Positions 27,695 to 37,016 of a DNA stretch of 64,000 nt are shown here, in pieces (positions within the stretch are counted from its first letter, which is position 1; each line of letters starts with the position of its first letter). Location of the stretch: assembly GCA_947458405.1 (NCBI GenBank), contig CANGZW010000001.1:37335-101334 (forward strand), read 5' to 3'. Under the pieces are notes generated by a model that searched no databases, had not been told where the DNA came from, and saw only the letters and a program-made list of their open reading frames with translations. The position numbers were made by a program, and so were the translations under genes. The DNA is from Leptospiraceae bacterium. GTDB taxonomy: Bacteria > Spirochaetota > Leptospiria > Leptospirales > Leptospiraceae.

Positions 27695-28639
27695 TCATCT
27701 ATTTTTTCCGAGAATCGGAGAATTTGGTGCTTCGCCAAAAAGTAACATGGATGGATACTTTTTGGCATTATTACTAACTTCTCGTAAATCCTGCGATACG
27801 GCTTTTAAGTTTTCAACAGTAGAAGATATTTCTGTTTGATTATTACTAAGAAACTGATTTAATTTTGTCATACTTCTATTCATATTTGAGAGGGTATCAT
27901 CAATTTTCTCAGGAAATTTTTGAGCGGATGGAGTATTTAAAATTCTCCTGATATCTTGATTTGTTTGCCTAAATTCAATTAATAGTGATACGGTATTTTT
28001 ACTTAATTCATCAATTTGAGCTTTACTAACTGCTGATTCTACACTTGTTACTAATTTATCTAAATTAATTATGAATTTATCTATATTTGCCCTATCAATT
28101 TTTTGTATTAAGTCATCTATGGAAGCCCCGATCTTGGAAAAGGTACTTATTGTAGAGGGAATATAATTGTACTTCGGTTTCCAGGAAACTACCATAGGTG
28201 GATTCGATTCAGAGTCAAAATAATTTATTTCTAAATAAGAAGTTCCTGTTAATCCCTGTGATGTAATCTTTACTCTTAAACCATCTGTTATCATTTTTTT
28301 TAATGCTAATTTTAGTTCATCTTCATTTACTTTAAAAATATCCTTAAGAGACATTGTAATAAGGACATATCTACCTTTTGAAAAGTCAGAATCATTAAAA
28401 TCTAATTTATACTCATCATGCACAAATGAAATAGACTTAATATTTCCGACGGGAACTCCGCGGTATTTTACAACCGATCCCACATCTAAACCATGAACGG
28501 ATTCATCAAAATATGTCTCTAAAATTATTCGCTTTTCAAAGAGTGCTCTAGCACCCAATAAAAAAATGAACAACATAAGTAACGTAATACATCCTAAAAC
28601 AAATATTCCAATTTTATAATGCTTAGTATTATTTTTCAT
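27695..28639 (-). CDS. mlaD: MlaD-like MCE-domain substrate-binding protein
   Basis: A 314-residue protein anchored by one N-terminal helix (about 8-30), followed by an MCE domain. The domain has the characteristic GLDVGSVVKYRGVPVGNIKSI, then GLRVKITSQGLTGTSYLEIN. A long alpha-helical coiled-coil region fills residues 165-295. MCE proteins bind phospholipids and pass them across the periplasm with MlaE and MlaF. The upstream neighbour mlaF ends six bases away, confirming the operon. Confidence 0.93.
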   Translation of the reverse strand: MKNNTKHYKIGIFVLGCITLLMLFIFLLGARALFEKRIILETYFDESVHGLDVGSVVKYRGVPVGNIKSISFVHDEYKLDFNDSDFSKGRYVLITMSLKDIFKVNEDELKLALKKMITDGLRVKITSQGLTGTSYLEINYFDSESNPPMVVSWKPKYNYIPSTISTFSKIGASIDDLIQKIDRANIDKFIINLDKLVTSVESAVSKAQIDELSKNTVSLLIEFRQTNQDIRRILNTPSAQKFPEKIDDTLSNMNRSMTKLNQFLSNNQTEISSTVENLKAVSQDLREVSNNAKKYPSMLLFGEAPNSPILGKNR

Positions 28640-28645
28640 GATTAT

Positions 28646-29398
28646 CTAAATATTAGACCCCTTACGATTAAAAAATTGCTTAACCCACGTATCCGTGCTA
28701 TTTATTTTTAGATCCTGAGGGTTACCTGTCGCAATAATTGTCTTAATTCTTTTATCTAGCATGATAACTCTATCTGCAATAGTATATATACTAGGAAGTT
28801 CATGGCTGACAACTATAAAAGTGATTCCTAAGTTTTTTGATAAAGAAATAATTAAACTATCAAGCTCTTCCGAGGTTATGGGGTCAAGGCCTGCTGATGG
28901 CTCGTCAAGAAATAGTATATCTGGATCGAGCGCCATTGCCCTTGCAATTGCTGCTCTTTTTTTCATACCCCCGCTGATTTCTGAGGGCATGTGATTGGTG
29001 AAATTTTCAAGCCCAACCAGTTTTAGCTTCATAGTTGCAATCAACTCGATTGCATCCTGATTTAGACTTGTAAACTCCCTTAAGGGGAGGGCAACATTTT
29101 CTAAAAGATTCAGGGACCCAAAGAGTGCTCCCTGTTGGTACATGACTCCAAATTTTCTTAAAATTTTATTATGCAGAATTTCATTGGGATCATGAATATC
29201 CTGCCCTTCTATTAAAATATTTCCTGATATAGGTTGCAACAAGCCTATCATAGTTCTCATTAAAGTACTTTTTCCACAACCTGATCCTCCTAAAATAACA
29301 AAGATTTCTCCCTTCTTTACTTCAAAAGATACATTTTTTAAGATTTGTTGCCCTCCGAGGGTTACACATAAATTATTAACTTGAATTATACTTTCCAT
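28646..29398 (-). CDS. mlaF: MlaF-like ABC transporter ATP-binding protein
   Basis: A 250-residue ATPase with Walker A GGSGCGKST, signature SGGMKKRAAIARAMALDPDI, Walker B LFLDEPSAGLDP and switch His in VVSHEL. The SAGLDP variant of the D-loop region is typical of the MlaF/Ttg2A group. It powers lipid transport with the MlaE permease and MlaD. The ATG shares one base with the mlaE stop (TAATG), showing translational coupling. Confidence 0.95.
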   Translation of the reverse strand: MESIIQVNNLCVTLGGQQILKNVSFEVKKGEIFVILGGSGCGKSTLMRTMIGLLQPISGNILIEGQDIHDPNEILHNKILRKFGVMYQQGALFGSLNLLENVALPLREFTSLNQDAIELIATMKLKLVGLENFTNHMPSEISGGMKKRAAIARAMALDPDILFLDEPSAGLDPITSEELDSLIISLSKNLGITFIVVSHELPSIYTIADRVIMLDKRIKTIIATGNPQDLKINSTDTWVKQFFNRKGSNI

Positions 29399-30546
29399 TA
29401 TATTCCTAAAATATAATAAAGAACGGAAAAAATACCATCTGTAATACTAATAAGTATTATTCCATTCACAACCGCTTTTGTTGTGGATTCACCTACGGCT
29501 TGAGCTCCTTCTTTCGTTTGGATACCTGAAATACAACCAATTCCGGCTATTAATAGACCAAATATGATAGATTTGAATAATCCGCCCCCAAGGTCAAAAA
29601 GCTTAACGGATTTAGTTGCTTGACTAATAAATGTAACTACTGGGTATCCGAAACTTAGTAGTACAATGCAGGAACCGATAAGACCAAAAAAGTTTAGGAT
29701 TATTGTTAACAATGGTGATACAATCATAATCGCTAAAAGTCTGGGCAAGACTAAATAAGAAATTGGATTTAATCCCATGGTTGTCAATGCGTCAAGCTCT
29801 TCATTGACTTTCATAGTTCCAATTTCTGCGGCAAAGGATGAGCCCGTTCTTCCAGCTAAAATAATTGCTGTCATAAGGGGACCTAATTCCCTAAACAGAG
29901 AAAGGCTCACTAGGTTAGCAACAAATATTTCTGCTCCAAATCTTTGCATTGGAATTGCCGATTGAAAAGACATAATTAAGCCGAACAAGAATCCAATCAA
30001 AGCAGAGAGGAAAATAGCATCCACTCCACTTTTTTCCATTATGTGGAGAACTTCAGACCATCGAATATTCTTAATAGGATTTTTAAAAAATTTAATAAAT
30101 CCTGATGTGGCTTCACCAATGAATTCTATGGTTTTTTCAGTGCTTTTTATCTTATCTTCGACTATTTTGCCGATATTTTCAACACTTACGTCTGTTTTAA
30201 TATTTATAGATTCTTGAGGAGTATGAATTGTTAAATTTTCAAAATTTGATAGAAGGGCAAAATATTCCTTTCTTAAATTTTTTATTTCAAAGGCTTTATT
30301 GAATATATTAGCATTTCTTTTTAAATTATAAAGGAAGGCAATCCCTAATCCATTGCAAAATTCAACATTTTTAGCCTCAATAATTATTGTCGTTATTTCG
30401 TTCTTACGAAAATATTCAGAATAGCTATTCCACAGCTCTGCTGTCGTAACATCATCTAAATATTTGTGTAGATTAATTATAAGTGTATCATCAGAAATTG
30501 TTGAATCGGTTAATCTATCTATTATGTCTATGGAAAGTTTTTTCAT
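29398..30546 (-). CDS. mlaE: MlaE-like permease with N-terminal STAS domain
   Basis: A 382-residue protein. Residues 1-110 form a STAS-type domain (TTIIIEAKNVEFCNGLGIAF), equivalent to a fused MlaB. The remainder is the MlaE permease with the family signatures FGAEIFVANLVSLSLFRELG, PLMTAIILAGRTGSSFAAEI and GTMKVNEELDALTTMGLNP. It forms the inner-membrane channel of the lipid transporter. It is the first gene of the operon mlaE-mlaF-mlaD-lipoprotein-CDF. A 170-base AT-rich gap separates it from the divergent M23 gene. Confidence 0.95.
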   Translation of the reverse strand: MKKLSIDIIDRLTDSTISDDTLIINLHKYLDDVTTAELWNSYSEYFRKNEITTIIIEAKNVEFCNGLGIAFLYNLKRNANIFNKAFEIKNLRKEYFALLSNFENLTIHTPQESINIKTDVSVENIGKIVEDKIKSTEKTIEFIGEATSGFIKFFKNPIKNIRWSEVLHIMEKSGVDAIFLSALIGFLFGLIMSFQSAIPMQRFGAEIFVANLVSLSLFRELGPLMTAIILAGRTGSSFAAEIGTMKVNEELDALTTMGLNPISYLVLPRLLAIMIVSPLLTIILNFFGLIGSCIVLLSFGYPVVTFISQATKSVKLFDLGGGLFKSIIFGLLIAGIGCISGIQTKEGAQAVGESTTKAVVNGIILISITDGIFSVLYYILGI

Positions 30547-30716
30547 TTTTTCTAATTTAGGTACACACTAAAACAAAATAAAAAAAATCAGAATATACTT
30601 TTTCTATAAAAATCAGAAAAATAATTATTTAATTACAATTGCATTTTCGCATAGACTTATAAAAGAAACCATAATTTATTTGTATATAATTATATATATT
30701 TTATACAGAAATAAAA

Positions 30717-32453
30717 ATGCTGGAAACCATTAAACAAAATACTATTTATAGAGTTATAAAATATACTTCATTTGCTTTTATTTTACTAAATTCTGTGTAT
30801 CCTCTTCTCGGTATTGAGAGCGAGATAAGTAAAAAAGTAAATTGGCCTTTGGAGATGAGACTTCCTATTTCTGGTAGTTTTGCTGAGTATCGTAATTCTC
30901 ACTTACACATGGGGTGTGATTTTAAAACTTATGGGATCAATGGATTTCCCGTATTGAGTGTGTTTGATGGTTTTGTTTCTAATATGAGTTATTCCGAATT
31001 CGGATATGGTTTGAGTATAATTCTCAGTTCTCCTTCTTTGAATTTGAATGCACGGTATGCTCACTTAAATGATTTAAATGGAGACGCAAATGGACTTGAA
31101 GAGTTAAATCACAGTCTTCGATTACTTGGTAACCCTTCTGGTTATAATGTAAAGCTTAAGCCAGAGATGGTTACAGTTAAGTCGAAATCTAAAATTGCAA
31201 GATCAGGAGAGACGGGATCTGGTGTATCTCATTTACATTTAGAATTATATGATTCAAAAGGATATTATAATCCTTTAAATTTTCCAGATTTCATCCAAAA
31301 TGATACTACACCTCCTGTAATACAATCTATTTTTATTGATTCGGATTCTGGTATTACACATTCTTTAGTCTTGAAAAAAAAGATAGAAGGGGAGTATGAA
31401 GTAGACATACCTTCGATTAAAACTAATGGTAAAATAAAAATAAGAGTGGCTGGGTATGATTTTATGACATCTAGAAATCGTAATAACGTCTATCGAATCG
31501 CTCTTAAAAATAATCAAAAAGTTATTTTTGAAAAAGTATTAGATCAAATGTCCCATAAAGATGCTTCTCATAGAGAAAATTTATATGATATAAATAAGTC
31601 TTCTTTAAGTCCTGCAGTTTATGTGTATAATTTATTTACTCAGTCCAATTCATCCTTTTCTTATGATTTGAGTGAGCTAGCTGAAGCTCAGAAAATAATC
31701 TTACGCGTAGAACTAGCGGATGCCTCTGGAAATATTTCTTTTGTAAATCTTCCCATTGAAGTTAATCATTCAGAGATAAAGACTGAAAAAGTATCACAAA
31801 AAGAGTTTAATTCAGAAGATGGCACCCTTACTTTAGATTATTCAGGACTTCAGATAGTGGGGGACGGGACAATAGAGATTAAGAAATTAAATAAGATTCC
31901 AGAAGAATATAATTTTCCAGGGTTTTTGCAAATCAGTAATGCGTATGAAATTAAAGCAATAAATTTCTCTTGGAAGGGAGATGCTAAGGGATTATTAAAG
32001 GGAAATTTTCCTAATAAAGACGATGATATCTATATATTTGATACAGCCTTTAAGCAATGGGTTTCCCTATCTTCAAAAAGAAATCAAAAACATATTCAAT
32101 TTTCTCTTACCCGCTTGGGGATAATTGCTATAATGAAGGATAAGACTCCGCCTGTGATAAATTATCCTTATCTAGTTAATCGGGATTTTAATTTACCAGA
32201 GGTAAAAGACCCCAGAATGCTTGAAAAATTTTATGCAATTTATGATAGGGGCTCTGGAATATCGGGTGATATGAAGGTTCTATTCGAGGGAATTTCTTAT
32301 CCATTTGAATATGATAAAGATAGAGGATTTATTAAATTAGAAATACCATTAATTTTAAAAAAGTACAATAAAAGTTTTTATATAATTCAAATTCAGATTC
32401 AGGATAAAGCAGGAAATAAATCTAACTGGTTTACGGATGTAGTCACATTATAA
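30717..32453 (+). CDS. Secreted M23 family (LytM-type) metallopeptidase with large C-terminal extension
   Basis: A 578-residue exported protein with a signal peptide or anchor (about 15-32). The M23 domain has zinc ligands His64 and Asp68 (HLHMGCD), RYAHL, and SHLHLEL as the HxH pair, so the peptidase should be active on peptidoglycan cross-bridges. About 380 residues follow the peptidase domain, rich in beta strands with phrases such as DTTPPVIQSI, DKTPPVI and IQIQDKAGNKS, resembling Ig-like repeats. The stop overlaps the ATG of the RsbU-like gene by one base, suggesting that envelope processing and signalling are co-expressed. The ribosome site is weak. Confidence 0.88.
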   Translation: MLETIKQNTIYRVIKYTSFAFILLNSVYPLLGIESEISKKVNWPLEMRLPISGSFAEYRNSHLHMGCDFKTYGINGFPVLSVFDGFVSNMSYSEFGYGLSIILSSPSLNLNARYAHLNDLNGDANGLEELNHSLRLLGNPSGYNVKLKPEMVTVKSKSKIARSGETGSGVSHLHLELYDSKGYYNPLNFPDFIQNDTTPPVIQSIFIDSDSGITHSLVLKKKIEGEYEVDIPSIKTNGKIKIRVAGYDFMTSRNRNNVYRIALKNNQKVIFEKVLDQMSHKDASHRENLYDINKSSLSPAVYVYNLFTQSNSSFSYDLSELAEAQKIILRVELADASGNISFVNLPIEVNHSEIKTEKVSQKEFNSEDGTLTLDYSGLQIVGDGTIEIKKLNKIPEEYNFPGFLQISNAYEIKAINFSWKGDAKGLLKGNFPNKDDDIYIFDTAFKQWVSLSSKRNQKHIQFSLTRLGIIAIMKDKTPPVINYPYLVNRDFNLPEVKDPRMLEKFYAIYDRGSGISGDMKVLFEGISYPFEYDKDRGFIKLEIPLILKKYNKSFYIIQIQIQDKAGNKSNWFTDVVTL

Positions 32454-34432
32454 TGTTTAATAGTTTACGTACAAGACTTTCCTTTAGCTTTATATCTTTA
32501 AATGTATTAGCATCATTTGTATTATCAGTGGTTATGTACTATATTTCTGTAAATATGTTTATCACTGATTTCAAATATCATAAACTATCGATTGCAAAAT
32601 TTATCTCAACTTATATTGATCCTGAAGTTCATAAAAAATTTAATTCCAATGATATAACTAAAGATATAACTTATAATCAATATTATAAAATAATTAAAAA
32701 ATTTTATAACCAAGAAATTAATATAAGATATATATATACTTTAAATTATGATTCTAAATTAAATAAGTTAACATATGCAATTGATTCAAATTCGATGGAT
32801 CGTGATACGATTTGGATTGATTCAGATTTTTTTTCATTGAATGCAAGTATAAAAGATAATATAATTAATATTGATTATAATTCAGATATATATAAATCTA
32901 ATTTTATACTACCTGTCATTGTTTCCTCTGGAAGTGAAAAAATGAGTTTTATATTTTCAGATAATAAACAAAAAGTATCCACATATATAAATTCAGAATT
33001 TTTTTTCGAGATAAGTATTATAAATGATTCTCTGGATTTAATAATTAATCAATCAAAATTAAATAGTAAAAACAGACTAATAGAATCAAATGTAGTTATT
33101 CGTAAAAAAGAAATTCCAGTAAAATTTTCATACTCGAGTAAGGTAGTTAAAAATTCTAATCCCGGTATGGATTATATTGAATCAGAAGAAAATATAAATA
33201 AAATAATTATTATTTTACAGTCGAATGAGGATTATATTGATGAAGAACCTACTGATAGTAATTATGGATCATTTTTAAATGCCTATTCAATAATTAAAGA
33301 CTCATTAAATGTTCCTGTTGGGGTTGTTATTGTTGCAGTTGATGATAAAAATATATCAGAATTTAAGAAACAATTTACTATAATTGGAATTATAGTATTT
33401 TTTATTACAATAATTTTTAGTATTTCAGTATCACTTATTCTCGCTAACTATTTTACAAAACCACTCGGTCTTTTGATAAATGCTGTTGAAACTTTAGGCT
33501 CTGGAAATTTAGAAGCATTAGTAGATATTTCTTCAGATGATGAATTCGGTCGGTTGGCAAAAAGTTTCAACCTAATGGTCAGTAATCTAAAAATAGCATC
33601 TGAGGTTCAATATAATTTGATAACTGAAATATCTCAATTAAATGATAGTCTTGAACAAAAAGTTATAAATAGAACAAAAACAATTCATGCTCAATCATTA
33701 GAATTAGAAAAACAAATCCAAATTGCTCAAAAAATTCAATCTTCCCTTTTGCCTGAAGCTATACCCTATATTAGTAACGCAAAAGTAAGTTTTAAGTATC
33801 AACCTATGATGGGGGTCGGTGGAGATTTTATAGATTTTTATTATAAAAATAAGGATGAGTTGATTCTCTTTATATGTGATGTATCCGGTCATGGAGTTCC
33901 GGCGGCTTTTTTGGCTACAATGGTGAAAATGACTATTCAGAATTGTTATGAGAGAATGCTAAAACCTACGGAAGCATTAAAGAAAATCCATAATTCCCTG
34001 ATTGGAAAGATGAGTGGTCATTTTATATCAGCAATTTATTGTTCTATTGATCTAATAACAGGGGTGTTACGGTATTCAAATGCAGGTCATCTTCCCATTA
34101 TTCAAATTACCAAAGATGGATCGGCAAAATATATTTCTTCCAAAGGAAGGGTTATCAGTGAGATACTTCCAGTGAAAGTGGAAGAACAGGTTATTTTATT
34201 ATCCGAGGGAGATAAAATAATTTTATATACCGACGGAATCACAGAAGCCCGAAATTCAAGTAATGAAATGCTTGGAGAAGATAGACTTCTTGCAATCGTA
34301 GAAGAAAATTACACTCAAACAACTAATGAATTATGCAATATAATTTATAACTCAGTTTTAACTTTTACTGGTGATAATACTGGACAATTTACCGATGATA
34401 TAACCATATTAGCCGCTGAATACTTAGGGTAG
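32453..34432 (+). CDS. Membrane-anchored RsbU/SpoIIE-type PP2C phosphatase with HAMP domain
   Basis: A 659-residue receptor phosphatase. A transmembrane helix lies at about 12-35 and another at about 305-330, enclosing a 270-residue extracytoplasmic sensor. HAMP follows (TKPLGLLINAVETLGSGNLE), then a coiled coil starting near KIQSSLLPEAIP. The SpoIIE domain has all metal and catalytic motifs: VGGDFIDFY, ICDVSGHGVPAAF, RYSNAGHLP and LYTDGITEA. Such enzymes dephosphorylate anti-anti-sigma (STAS) proteins in partner-switching pathways. It is coupled by a one-base overlap to the M23 peptidase gene. Confidence 0.95.
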   Translation: MFNSLRTRLSFSFISLNVLASFVLSVVMYYISVNMFITDFKYHKLSIAKFISTYIDPEVHKKFNSNDITKDITYNQYYKIIKKFYNQEINIRYIYTLNYDSKLNKLTYAIDSNSMDRDTIWIDSDFFSLNASIKDNIINIDYNSDIYKSNFILPVIVSSGSEKMSFIFSDNKQKVSTYINSEFFFEISIINDSLDLIINQSKLNSKNRLIESNVVIRKKEIPVKFSYSSKVVKNSNPGMDYIESEENINKIIIILQSNEDYIDEEPTDSNYGSFLNAYSIIKDSLNVPVGVVIVAVDDKNISEFKKQFTIIGIIVFFITIIFSISVSLILANYFTKPLGLLINAVETLGSGNLEALVDISSDDEFGRLAKSFNLMVSNLKIASEVQYNLITEISQLNDSLEQKVINRTKTIHAQSLELEKQIQIAQKIQSSLLPEAIPYISNAKVSFKYQPMMGVGGDFIDFYYKNKDELILFICDVSGHGVPAAFLATMVKMTIQNCYERMLKPTEALKKIHNSLIGKMSGHFISAIYCSIDLITGVLRYSNAGHLPIIQITKDGSAKYISSKGRVISEILPVKVEEQVILLSEGDKIILYTDGITEARNSSNEMLGEDRLLAIVEENYTQTTNELCNIIYNSVLTFTGDNTGQFTDDITILAAEYLG

Positions 34433-34457
34433 CTATACCCCGTGCGGGAGGATAAAT

Positions 34458-35027
34458 ATGGTATTAACCAATAGGCACTTTGTTCTATCTTATTTATTGA
34501 TTTTATATTCCTTTTCTTTGCAATCACAACCCCGAACTTATAATTTAATTGGAATAAATTCAGATACTATTATAAATAATTGCGGATGCCCGTCTACTTC
34601 GCCGGTAGTTATTTATAAAAAAGAAGCAGAAAAAGTTTTTGTGGATGAAGGAATTGTTCGCTACTCTCAACGAAAATCCATTATACTGGAACCAAAACTA
34701 AAGGAAGATTTGTTTTTGGTAGAATCTCCCGTAGTATTTCTACAAAATCTAACTATAAAAGAAGAAGAACCAACTATTGTAATAAATACTATAAAAACAT
34801 ATGCTACTTATGATGCAGATCCAAGGCTAGAGAGAGTTCTAAAAGTGAAACCAATAGAGGATGTGGGGGTAAAGGTTTACAAGCGGAGAGATCCTGGATT
34901 AAGGGGACTCGAGGCAATCAAAAGTTTTCAAAAACAAAATAAGGTACTGGAAGTTTTTGAGGATTCAGACAAGTTTGTGGGAGATAGAATTGACAATATA
35001 GGGAAAATCAAAAATAATAATCAATAG
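34458..35027 (+). CDS. Secreted protein of unknown function
   Basis: A 189-residue protein with a signal peptide (about 1-23, FVLSYLLILYSFSLQSQP) and no other hydrophobic segment. A pair of cysteines, NNCGCPST, follows the signal. The C-terminal half is charged and lysine-rich. No family is recognised. A strong ribosome site (GGGAGGA) precedes the ATG. It follows the RsbU-like gene by 25 bases and may belong to the same operon as the M23 peptidase. Confidence 0.75.
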   Translation: MVLTNRHFVLSYLLILYSFSLQSQPRTYNLIGINSDTIINNCGCPSTSPVVIYKKEAEKVFVDEGIVRYSQRKSIILEPKLKEDLFLVESPVVFLQNLTIKEEEPTIVINTIKTYATYDADPRLERVLKVKPIEDVGVKVYKRRDPGLRGLEAIKSFQKQNKVLEVFEDSDKFVGDRIDNIGKIKNNNQ

Positions 35028-35045
35028 TTAGCTTTGGAGGTTTTT

Positions 35046-35288
35046 ATGAATTTCCGTACTAGATTCGAAGTGGGAGATTTTGTTGAAATCATGAGTCATA
35101 GTAGAGTAGATGGAGTCATTACTAAAACAACATATCGTGCTAAAGTATTGAAAGTTAATTACCTTCCATATGTTAACTACCTTGTTAAAGATTTATACAC
35201 ACCATCCCCTCCGGTTTGGGTTATGGATTATTCCATTCGAGAGCTTACTGAGGAAGAAGAAGCATCCCACCTTCAGGCCAGAGACTAA
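35046..35288 (+). CDS. Small protein of unknown function
   Basis: An 80-residue soluble protein with a beta-rich composition (RFEVGDFVEIMSHSR, then AKVLKVNYLPYVNYLV) suggestive of a small barrel such as a Tudor- or SH3-like fold. I start at the ATG at 35046 because GGAGG at 35036-35040 is correctly spaced; the frame opens at a TTG at 35034, which overlaps the ribosome site. It follows the secreted-protein gene by 18 bases. The stop codon shares four bases (CTAA) with the stop of convergent metZ. No function can be assigned. Confidence 0.75.
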   Translation: MNFRTRFEVGDFVEIMSHSRVDGVITKTTYRAKVLKVNYLPYVNYLVKDLYTPSPPVWVMDYSIRELTEEEEASHLQARD

Positions 35289-36466
35289 GAAATTGAATTA
35301 TAAAGTGCTCTATCAATATCTTTAATTATATCATCAATATGCTCTAATCCAGTAGATATTCTTATTAATCCGGGCTCTATACCAACCATTTTTCTTTCCT
35401 CTTCTGTTAATTTTGAGTGAGTCGTCGAAGCAGGATGTGTTACGATAGTTCTTGTATCACCTAAATTTGCACTATGGGACATCATTTCTACAGCATTTAG
35501 AAATTTTTTTCCTCTTTCTAATCCTCCCTTTGCTAAAAATGTAACAATTCCCCCACCGAGTTTCATTTGCTTTCTTGCCAGTTCATACTGAGGATGGGAA
35601 GGTAAAAAAGGATATTTTACTTTTTCAACTTGTGAATGATTTTCTAAAAATGTTGCTAATTTATAAGCATTTTCAGAGTGTTTTTCCATTCTTATCGCTA
35701 AGGTTTCCAAACTTTTTGATAAAACCCATGAGTTAAAAGGTGACAGTGATGGTCCTGTATGACGTGCAAAAAATCTAAGTTCTTTAATTAATTCTTTTTT
35801 CCCTAAAATAACCCCACCAACAACTCTACCCTGTCCATCTATATATTTCGTAGCAGAATGAATTATTAAATCTGCTCCATATAATATAGGTTTTTGTAAA
35901 TAGGGAGTACAAAAACAATTGTCTACTGCTAATATTAATTTATGCTTCACGGATAATTTTCCCAGCCATTCAAGGTCAATTATATCTAAAGCAGGATTAG
36001 ATGGTGTTTCAACAAAAATCATTTTTGTATTACGTTTAATTAAACTTTCCCACTTTTCGGGGCGTGATATATCAGCATAAGTAAATTCAATATTCCATTT
36101 TGGGAAGAGTTGAGTTAAAATTTGATGAGTGGAGCCAAAAACCGAACGTGATACAAGTATGTGATCCCCCGACTTTAAAATACCTGCCATACTTGTAAAA
36201 ACTGCCGACATTCCAGAGGCTGTCGCTAGTCCATCTTCTGTTCCTTCGAGAAGGCACATTTTTTCTACAAATTCTGAATTATTCGGATTCGAAAATCTTG
36301 TATAAATATTTCCAGCTATTTCATCTGCAAATAATGCTCTTGCCTGCTCTGCATCATCAAAAACAAAACTAGAAGTTAAATAAAGTGGGACAGAATGTTC
36401 TCGGTTTTCAGTTCTGTTGATTTGTTTGCGAATGGCAATAGTTTCAAAATGCTCAAATTCTTCCAT
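35285..36466 (-). CDS. metZ: O-succinylhomoserine sulfhydrylase
   Basis: A 393-residue PLP enzyme of the Cys/Met metabolism family. The PLP lysine lies in IIHSATKYIDGQGRVVGG, and the DGQGR after it is typical of MetZ rather than cystathionine gamma-synthase. Other motifs are YTRFSNPN, ASGMSAVFT and ETPSNPALDIID. MetZ joins O-succinylhomoserine and sulfide directly to homocysteine, bypassing cystathionine. The rhodanese gene lies two bases upstream on the same strand, consistent with sulfur handling. The substrate preference (succinyl versus acetyl) is an inference. Confidence 0.9.
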   Translation of the reverse strand: MEEFEHFETIAIRKQINRTENREHSVPLYLTSSFVFDDAEQARALFADEIAGNIYTRFSNPNNSEFVEKMCLLEGTEDGLATASGMSAVFTSMAGILKSGDHILVSRSVFGSTHQILTQLFPKWNIEFTYADISRPEKWESLIKRNTKMIFVETPSNPALDIIDLEWLGKLSVKHKLILAVDNCFCTPYLQKPILYGADLIIHSATKYIDGQGRVVGGVILGKKELIKELRFFARHTGPSLSPFNSWVLSKSLETLAIRMEKHSENAYKLATFLENHSQVEKVKYPFLPSHPQYELARKQMKLGGGIVTFLAKGGLERGKKFLNAVEMMSHSANLGDTRTIVTHPASTTHSKLTEEERKMVGIEPGLIRISTGLEHIDDIIKDIDRALYNSIS

Positions 36467-36468
36467 AT

Positions 36469-36801
36469 TTAATACCTGGGCAGACTGGGGTCGATTTTTT
36501 CAGCCCACGCTAAAACACCACCATTGAGGTTAATTAGGTTGGTATAGCCAAAATTCGTTTGGAGTTCTTTTATGGCAGTTGCACTTCTTTTGCCACTTCT
36601 GCACATAACTACGACTTTTCTATCTTTCGAAATCTCTGATTGCCTAGAAGATACTTCTCCTAAGGGTATTAATTTTCCTCCGATTTGAACAATTTCATAC
36701 TCATTCGGCTCTCTAACATCGATTAAATCAAAGTCTTCCCCTGAATCTTTCCATTTTTTTAGTTCACTTACATCAATTTCTTTTATTTCATTCGAATTCA
36801 T
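36469..36801 (-). CDS. Rhodanese-like sulfurtransferase domain protein
   Basis: A 110-residue single rhodanese domain with the CH2A-like motif DLIDVREPNEYE and active-site loop MCRSGKRSA (catalytic Cys67). It transfers sulfane sulfur to a thiophilic acceptor. I start at the ATG at 36799-36801; the frame opens at a TTG ten codons earlier. The gene ends two bases before metZ, so both are one transcript and a shared role in sulfur assimilation is likely. Confidence 0.9.
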   Translation of the reverse strand: MNSNEIKEIDVSELKKWKDSGEDFDLIDVREPNEYEIVQIGGKLIPLGEVSSRQSEISKDRKVVVMCRSGKRSATAIKELQTNFGYTNLINLNGGVLAWAEKIDPSLPRY

Positions 36802-36885
36802 ATTTTGTTTACCACCATTGATACTTACCAAATATTTTTTAAAAAAGTTAACTGCTACTTTAAAAAGGTTTTTGGAGTATTTTCA

Positions 36886-36891
36886 TTGACA
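36886..36891 (+). promoter_or_regulatory. Consensus -35 element upstream of tRNA-Ser/dnaX
   Basis: A perfect TTGACA lies 33 bases before the tRNA-Ser 5' end, in the correct range for a promoter. No convincing -10 is seen at the expected spacing (CAATGA is the nearest), so only the -35 is proposed. Confidence 0.35.
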
Positions 36892-36923
36892 TGGCAGGAC
36901 AAAAAAAAACAATGAAGTTCGTT

Positions 36924-37007
<84 letters not shown>

Positions 37008-37016
37008 GGGATTTCT

